From contig JAIOTT010000367.1 in NCBI GenBank assembly GCA_021106655.1, positions 1 to 10,878 of the forward strand: a stretch of DNA of 10,878 bases, read 5' to 3'. The stretch's first letter is position 1. Every line of letters begins with the position of its first letter. Positions 6,867-10,878 of the stretch are shown here, in pieces. Below the pieces are notes generated by a model. That model made no database searches, was not told where the DNA came from, and worked only from the letters and a program-made list of their open reading frames with translations. The translations under genes were made by a program, and so were the position numbers. This stretch comes from Bacteroidales bacterium (GTDB taxonomy: Bacteria > Bacteroidota > Bacteroidia > Bacteroidales > SMBSF77).

Positions 6867-6897
6867 TTGATTATACTCTTGTAAATTTGTATTTTTG
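6867..6897 (+). promoter_or_regulatory. Putative Bacteroidota-type promoter of the AAA ATPase gene
   Basis: Two boxes match the TAnnTTTG (-7) consensus of Bacteroidota primary sigma factor: TAAATTTG at 6882-6889 and TATTTTTG at 6890-6897. The second has a TTG (6867-6869) 20 nt upstream, the expected spacing of the -33 element. The ATG at 6910 would give a leader of roughly 5-16 nt, consistent with the missing Shine-Dalgarno. Which box is used cannot be told. Confidence 0.5.
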
Positions 6898-6909
6898 TAA
6901 AAAAATATT

Positions 6910-8034
6910 ATGATACAAAGAACATTATTTCATACAATTAAACAGAATCTATTTAAAGGCAAGGCAATATTGATATTTGGTCCGAGGCAAGTTGGAAAAA
7001 CAACTCTTTTGAATATGCTTTCTGAAAACCTTGAAAAGAAAGTTCTGTATATGGATTGTGATGAACCGGATATCAGAAAAGACCTAACAGATGTCACTTC
7101 AGATCAATTAAAGAGTAGAATTGGAGATGCTGAGGTTGTTATGATTGATGAAGCCCAGCGCGTAAAAAATATGGGAATTACTCTAAAACTAATTAAAGAT
7201 AAGATTGAAAATGTTCAACTGATTGTAACAGGATCATCAGCGCTTGAACTATCCAATGAAATAGGAGAACCTTTAACTGGTCGTAAATATGAGTTTCTAT
7301 TGCTTCCAATGTCAACTTATGAGTTGATTAATCATTCAGATTCAAATACCGAAAAAAGATTATTGGAAAACAGAATTCTTTATGGTATGTATCCTGATGT
7401 AATTAATAATCCGGGGAATGAAATTAAAATTCTATATAATTTGGTTGGCAGCTATTTATACAAGGATATATACACATTTCAGGATATTCGTAAACCTGAA
7501 ATCATTGAGTTATTGTTGGAAGCATTAGCTTTACAAATTGGATCTGAAGTTTCATATCATGAGTTGTCAAAAACCATTGGTGTTGATCAGCTGACAATAA
7601 GAAGATACATCGATTTACTTGAGAAAGCATATGTAATATTCAGACTAAGAGCATTTAGCAGAAATGTCCGTAATGAAATTAAAAAATCAAGAAAGATCTA
7701 TTTCTATGATAATGGAGTTCGAAATGCAATATTATCAAGTTTTAACAAACTAGAATTAAGAACAGATAAAGGTGCATTATGGGAGAACTTCCTGATGAAC
7801 GAACGATTAAAATTTCTTAATAACAGTTACAAATTTGTAAATAGATATTTCTGGCGGACTACTCAACAACAGGAAATAGATTACATCGAAGATAGGGATG
7901 ATAAAATCAATGCATTTGAATTCAAGTGGAGATCAAATAAAAAAATCAAAATTCCGAAAACATTTTCAAACGCATATCCTAATGCAATAATAAAAACTAT
8001 TACTCCTGAAAACTACCTTGAATTTCTTCAATAA
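6910..8034 (+). CDS. AAA-family ATPase with DUF4143 region (AAA_14/DUF4143, COG1373-like)
   Basis: A 374-residue cytoplasmic protein of usual length for the family. The N-terminal ATPase has a Walker A motif G-P-R-Q-V-G-K-T-T (24-32), Walker B with V-V-M-I-D-E-A-Q (76-83), a sensor-like L-I-V-T-G-S-S (104-110) and L-T-G-R (122-125). A winged-helix-like part follows (about 203-245). The C-terminal DUF4143 region ends with E-I-D-Y (322-325) and F-E-F-K-W (336-340), the spacing of a PD-(D/E)XK nuclease-like core. No cellular role is established for the family; members occur in many copies per genome and transfer often. It has its own likely promoter, no operon partner, and word repeats of one vocabulary on both sides (6631-6690, 8071-8098), which may mark insertion into repeat DNA. 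Family call is sure, function is not. Confidence 0.92.
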   Translation: MIQRTLFHTIKQNLFKGKAILIFGPRQVGKTTLLNMLSENLEKKVLYMDCDEPDIRKDLTDVTSDQLKSRIGDAEVVMIDEAQRVKNMGITLKLIKDKIENVQLIVTGSSALELSNEIGEPLTGRKYEFLLLPMSTYELINHSDSNTEKRLLENRILYGMYPDVINNPGNEIKILYNLVGSYLYKDIYTFQDIRKPEIIELLLEALALQIGSEVSYHELSKTIGVDQLTIRRYIDLLEKAYVIFRLRAFSRNVRNEIKKSRKIYFYDNGVRNAILSSFNKLELRTDKGALWENFLMNERLKFLNNSYKFVNRYFWRTTQQQEIDYIEDRDDKINAFEFKWRSNKKIKIPKTFSNAYPNAIIKTITPENYLEFLQ

Positions 8035-8070
8035 TTGAAATAGCTGATACTATAATTAAAATGACAGGAA

Positions 8071-8098
8071 AGGTTGTGGGGTGCAAGTCACGGGTTGA
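8071..8098. repeat. Second copy of the GTTGCGGG/GTCACGGG vocabulary
   Basis: AGGTTGTGGGGTGC is followed by AAGTCACGGGTTGA, which uses the same words as the block at 6631-6690. It is a shorter and more diverged phrase. Together the two blocks bracket the AAA ATPase gene. Confidence 0.5.
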
Positions 8099-8160
8099 CC
8101 ATGCCTGAATAACGTTGATCGGTTTTTTTGATTTATTTATTTTACATAAAAAAAGAATCG

Positions 8161-8168
8161 TATATTTG
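8161..8168 (+). promoter_or_regulatory. Putative -7 box for the PPC-repeat protein gene
   Basis: TATATTTG matches the Bacteroidota TAnnTTTG -7 consensus exactly. No TTTG or TTG stands at the expected -33 distance (the sequence there is T-rich, TTTATTTTA), so support is partial. If it is used, transcription begins near 8173 and the leader is about 205-210 nt, unusually long for this phylum. Confidence 0.45.
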
Positions 8169-8261
8169 TATTCAATGTGTTTATTATTTATTTGAGAGTG
8201 TTATATTTCACGACAAAGATTTAATAATTTATATAATAATATAAGTGCCGGATTAGATTAA

Positions 8262-8312
8262 AGGGCTATCCACCCTATTACAGTGGATGGGAAAAACTTC
8301 ACAAAACCATCT
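8262..8312 (+). promoter_or_regulatory. Leader element with competing hairpins
   Basis: CTATCCAC (8266-8273) pairs with GTGGATGG (8283-8290) over 8 bp with one G-U and a 9-nt loop. Two alternatives compete for the same bases: AGGG (8262-8265) with CCCT (8273-8276), and GGATGG (8285-8290) with CCATCT (8307-8312, one G-U). Mutually exclusive pairing of this kind is what cis-regulatory RNAs use. I do not recognise a known riboswitch class, and no T-tract terminator follows. Confidence 0.35.
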
Positions 8313-8329
8313 AAAATAAAAAAATGAGG

Positions 8330-8348
8330 CGAGTTTCAGTGAAAATCG
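8330..8348 (+). promoter_or_regulatory. Small hairpin close to the PPC-repeat gene start
   Basis: CGAGTTT (8330-8336) faces AAAATCG (8342-8348): six pairs with one G-A mismatch around loop CAGTG. It lies 32 nt before the ATG, where it could affect ribosome access. Weak when taken alone. Confidence 0.25.
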
Positions 8349-8380
8349 TAAGAGTAACTACCTACCTAAAATTTAAGTAT

Positions 8381-10878
8381 ATGAAAGTAAAAATTTACAT
8401 AATCAGCTTATTACTTCTTGCAAGCGGCATTAACCCTATATTTGGACAGGATCCTTTTGAGCCAAATGACACCTATATGGAAGCCGCGACTGTTACCTGC
8501 GGCCAGCAATTATCAGCATACATTCAAATAGTTGGAGACGTTGACTGGTATGAAATTCAATTTACTGAATCAGGCGTACTGGAAGTGGAGATTACTTCTG
8601 TACCTGTTATTCTCGATCTTAATGTCGAAATATATCAAGTAATCAATAATGTTCTGACCCTCATTGCAAATGACAGGACTAGCAATGCCTCTGGTGGCAT
8701 GAATATGTATTCCAATGCGGTTGTAAACCCGGGAACCTACCTGATCCTGGTTGAGGATGAAAATAACAATAGTTTCTCCGATACTGATTCCTATGACATG
8801 GCCTTGACTTGTACTGCCAATGCACTGGAATTAAACCAGATTTATGATGAGGCTGCACCTATTGCTACAGACACATGTTTTGAAGCTAATATTTATGGTG
8901 ATAACCATACTTATGCAGTATTTAATGATGTGGATTGGTTTGAAGTGCAGGTGGCCAATTCCGGCGTATTGGAAGTGGAGGTTACTTCTGTACCTTTAAA
9001 TCTGGATCTGAATGTTGGGATTTATCAAATCATCAATAATACTCTGACTCTCATTGCAGATGACAGGACTAGCAATTCCGCTCCTGGTCAGAATGTTTTC
9101 TCCTATGCCGTGATCAATCCGGGAACTTATTTGATCAGTGTTAATGAAGAAAGCAATAATGATTTTAATGAAGAAACTTATACATTCTGTGTAAACTTTA
9201 CTCCTAACGAACTGGAATTAAACCAGGTTTGGGATGAGGCAGCACCTATTGCCACGGACACATGTTTTGAAGCCAATATTTATGGAGATAATCATACTTA
9301 TACAGTATTCAATGATGTGGATTGGTTTGAAGTGCAAGTGGTCAATTCCGGTGTACTGGAAGTGGCAGTTACTTCTGTTCCTAATAACCTGGATCTGAAT
9401 GTGGGGATTTACCAATACATCAATAATGTCCTCACTCTCATTGCAGATGACAGGAATAGTAATTCCTCTGGTGGTCAGGATATTTTCTCTAATGCCGTGA
9501 TCAACCCGGGAACTTATTTGATCAGTGTTAATGAAGAAAGCAATAATGATTTTAATGAAGAAACTTATACATTCTGTGTGAACTTTACTGCCAACGAGCT
9601 GGAACTTAACCAGATTTGGGATGAGGCAGCACCCATCGCTACAGACACATGTTTTGAAGCTAATATTTATGGAGACAACCATACTTATACGGTATACAAC
9701 GATGAGGATTGGTTTGAAGTGCAAGTAAGCGAATATGGGGTATTAGAGGTAGCCGTTACTTCTGTGCCTATTAATTTGGATCTGAATGTTGGAATATACA
9801 AAATCATCAATAATACTCTTACTCTCATTGCAGATGATAGAAATAGCAATTCCTCTGGTGGCCAAAATATTTTCTCAAATGCTGTGATCAGTCCGGGAAC
9901 TTATTTGATCAGTGTTAATGAAGAAAGCAATAATGATTTTAATGAGGATACTTATTCATTCTGTGTGACCTTCACTCCTAATGAACTGGAATTAAACCAG
10001 GTTTGGGATGAGGCAGCACCTATTGCAACAGACACTTGTTTTGAAGCCAATATTTATGGAGACAATCGTACTTATACTGTATTCAATGATGTAGATTGGT
10101 TTGAGGTGCAGGTGACCGAATTTGGAGTAATAGAGGTCGCTGTTACTTCCGTACCTGTTAATTTGGATCTGGATGTTGGGATTTACCAGTACATCAATAA
10201 TGTACTTACTCTCATTGCTAATGACAGGAATAATAATGCCAATGGTGGCCAGGATATTTTCTCAAACGCCGTGGTTGGTCCTGGAACGTATTTGATCAGT
10301 GTTGAAGATGAATACAATGATGCTTTTAATGAAGAGACTTATACATTCTGCGTGAACTTTACTCCTAATGAACTGGAATTAAACCAGGAGTGGGATGAGG
10401 CAGCTCCTATCGCAACTGACACATGTTTTGAAGCTAATATTTATGGAGACAACCATACTTATACTGTATTTAATGATGTGGATTGGTTTGAAGTACAAGT
10501 AAGCGAATTTGGAGTATTAGAGGTTGCTGTAACCTCAGTGCCTTATAATTTAGACCTGGATGTTGGGATTTACCAATACATCAATAATGTTCTGACTCTC
10601 ATTGCTAATGACAGGATTAATAATGCAAATATTGGCCAGGATGTTTTCTCAAATGCTGTGGTCAGTCCGGGAACTTATTTGATCGTTGTTGAAGATGAGT
10701 ACAATGATGCATATAACGAAGAGACATACTTGTTCTGTGTGGGATTCACTGCCAACGAGCTGGAATTAAACCAGATTTATGATGAGGCAGCACCTATTTC
10801 GAACGACACATGTTTTGAAGCCAATATTTATGGAGACAATCATCTCTACGCTGAGTTCAATGATGTGGATTGGTTTGA
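8381..10878 (+). CDS. Large secreted PPC-like repeat protein, incomplete at the right edge
   Basis: The frame opens at ATG 8381 and stays open to the window end (832 codons plus two bases), so the C-terminus is not seen. A Sec signal peptide spans about residues 1-22 or 23, with a hydrophobic stretch I-S-L-L-L-L-A and probable cleavage around F-G-Q before D-P-F-E-P-N-D. That D-x-x-E-P-N-D start, D-V-D-W-(Y/F) and P-G-T-Y-L-I are hallmarks of bacterial pre-peptidase C-terminal (PPC) domains, small beta-sandwiches of secreted proteins. Unit 1 covers residues 24-149. From residue 150 near-identical 129-residue units follow, beginning E-L-N-Q and D-E-A-A-P-I. Each unit has two Cys (D-T-C-F-E-A-N and F-C-V), suggesting one disulfide each. 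Probably exported to the surface or medium, perhaps by the type IX system, whose C-terminal signal would lie beyond the window. No catalytic domain is visible so far. Confidence 0.88.
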   Translation, partial: MKVKIYIISLLLLASGINPIFGQDPFEPNDTYMEAATVTCGQQLSAYIQIVGDVDWYEIQFTESGVLEVEITSVPVILDLNVEIYQVINNVLTLIANDRTSNASGGMNMYSNAVVNPGTYLILVEDENNNSFSDTDSYDMALTCTANALELNQIYDEAAPIATDTCFEANIYGDNHTYAVFNDVDWFEVQVANSGVLEVEVTSVPLNLDLNVGIYQIINNTLTLIADDRTSNSAPGQNVFSYAVINPGTYLISVNEESNNDFNEETYTFCVNFTPNELELNQVWDEAAPIATDTCFEANIYGDNHTYTVFNDVDWFEVQVVNSGVLEVAVTSVPNNLDLNVGIYQYINNVLTLIADDRNSNSSGGQDIFSNAVINPGTYLISVNEESNNDFNEETYTFCVNFTANELELNQIWDEAAPIATDTCFEANIYGDNHTYTVYNDEDWFEVQVSEYGVLEVAVTSVPINLDLNVGIYKIINNTLTLIADDRNSNSSGGQNIFSNAVISPGTYLISVNEESNNDFNEDTYSFCVTFTPNELELNQVWDEAAPIATDTCFEANIYGDNRTYTVFNDVDWFEVQVTEFGVIEVAVTSVPVNLDLDVGIYQYINNVLTLIANDRNNNANGGQDIFSNAVVGPGTYLISVEDEYNDAFNEETYTFCVNFTPNELELNQEWDEAAPIATDTCFEANIYGDNHTYTVFNDVDWFEVQVSEFGVLEVAVTSVPYNLDLDVGIYQYINNVLTLIANDRINNANIGQDVFSNAVVSPGTYLIVVEDEYNDAYNEETYLFCVGFTANELELNQIYDEAAPISNDTCFEANIYGDNHLYAEFNDVDWF
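8828..10878 (+). repeat. 387-bp tandem repeats within the PPC-like gene
   Basis: Taking the GAA of E-L-N-Q as unit start, units begin at 8828, 9215, 9602, 9989, 10376 and 10763, exactly 387 bp (129 codons) apart. That gives five full units and 116 bp of a sixth. Unit length never changes. The nucleotide sequence is strongly conserved; for example 9119-9192 equals 9506-9579 over 74 bp. The more diverged unit before them (8450-8827) is shorter by three codons relative to the period. Confidence 0.95.

Larger units (their letters stand above)
6590..6909. other. 320-bp gap made largely of word repeats, with a promoter at its end
   Basis: No gene is seen. Consecutive blocks use different vocabularies: ATTTGAAAATGTGCC-type (6589-6624), GTTGCGGG/GTCACGAG-type (6631-6690), CATAATC/TCTCAT-type (6701-6749) and GATAATATG/TGCTAATATG-type (6755-6800). 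The last 100 bp are plain AT-rich sequence leading to the promoter of the ATPase gene. No terminator hairpin is evident after the Cache gene. Confidence 0.6.
8035..8380. other. 346-bp gap: short word repeat, promoter box and a long leader
   Basis: No gene is seen. A phrase of the GTTGCGGG/GTCACG vocabulary lies at 8071-8098. A -7-like box is at 8161-8168. From about 8173 to 8380 runs a probable untranslated leader of the repeat protein, AT-rich but with a more balanced, foldable core at 8245-8366. At the left edge, TTCAAT-A-ATTGAA (8027-8039) is a weak palindrome overlapping the ATPase stop and is not a convincing terminator. Confidence 0.55.

Noticed and set aside
8027..8039. TTCAAT-A-ATTGAA as terminator of the AAA ATPase gene
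   Set aside because: The palindrome is AT-only in most positions, has no loop and no following T run; it partly lies in the coding end.
8245..8366. A known riboswitch such as a cyclic-di-GMP, TPP, cobalamin or glycine class
   Set aside because: The conserved core sequences of those classes as I remember them are not present; only unspecific hairpins are.
9218..9724. Open minus-strand frame of 168 codons inside the PPC-repeat gene
   Set aside because: It is antisense to a repeat array, and its own sequence repeats with the 387-bp period. The plus frame has a signal peptide and PPC motifs, so this is a shadow.

Overview
The window looks like an AT-rich chromosomal stretch from a Bacteroidota bacterium (Bacteroidales/Marinilabiliales-like, judged by gene families only). 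Supporting signs are a lipoprotein of the LPP20-like kind common in that phylum, an AAA_14/DUF4143 ATPase, long secreted repeat proteins, start codons without Shine-Dalgarno sequences, and promoter-like TAnnTTTG boxes (the Bacteroidota -7 consensus). No rRNA, tRNA, CRISPR array or insertion sequence was seen.

Layout. Positions 1-490 hold the C-terminal part of a 2,3-bisphosphoglycerate-dependent phosphoglycerate mutase. Its upstream coding sequence is still recognisable but broken by a stop and a frameshift. Positions 592-1206 encode a small lipoprotein. Convergent to it, on the minus strand, are an adenine deaminase (2870-1239) and, upstream of that on the same strand, a 744-residue TPR protein (5211-2977). 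After a 406-bp repeat-rich gap comes a periplasmic lipoprotein with two Cache-type sensor domains (5618-6589). A second repeat-rich gap and a plausible promoter lead to a 374-residue AAA ATPase with a DUF4143 region (6910-8034). A 346-bp gap with a good -7 box and a foldable leader precedes a large secreted protein (8381 to beyond 10878). That protein is built of PPC-like domains repeated with an exact 387-bp (129-residue) period and runs off the right edge.

The genes do not form one pathway. They combine central and purine metabolism, envelope proteins, a possible periplasmic sensor and a repeat-built surface or secreted protein. The most unusual property lies between the genes. Most of the gaps carry 'phrases' made of degenerate 7-10-nt words in loose tandem, and each gap has its own vocabulary (AGGTNNA, GTGACTAAA, ATCTGTGTN, GTCACGAGTTGC and others), often with an inverted partner. 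The second point of interest is the roughly 210-nt leader of the repeat protein, which can form mutually exclusive hairpins.
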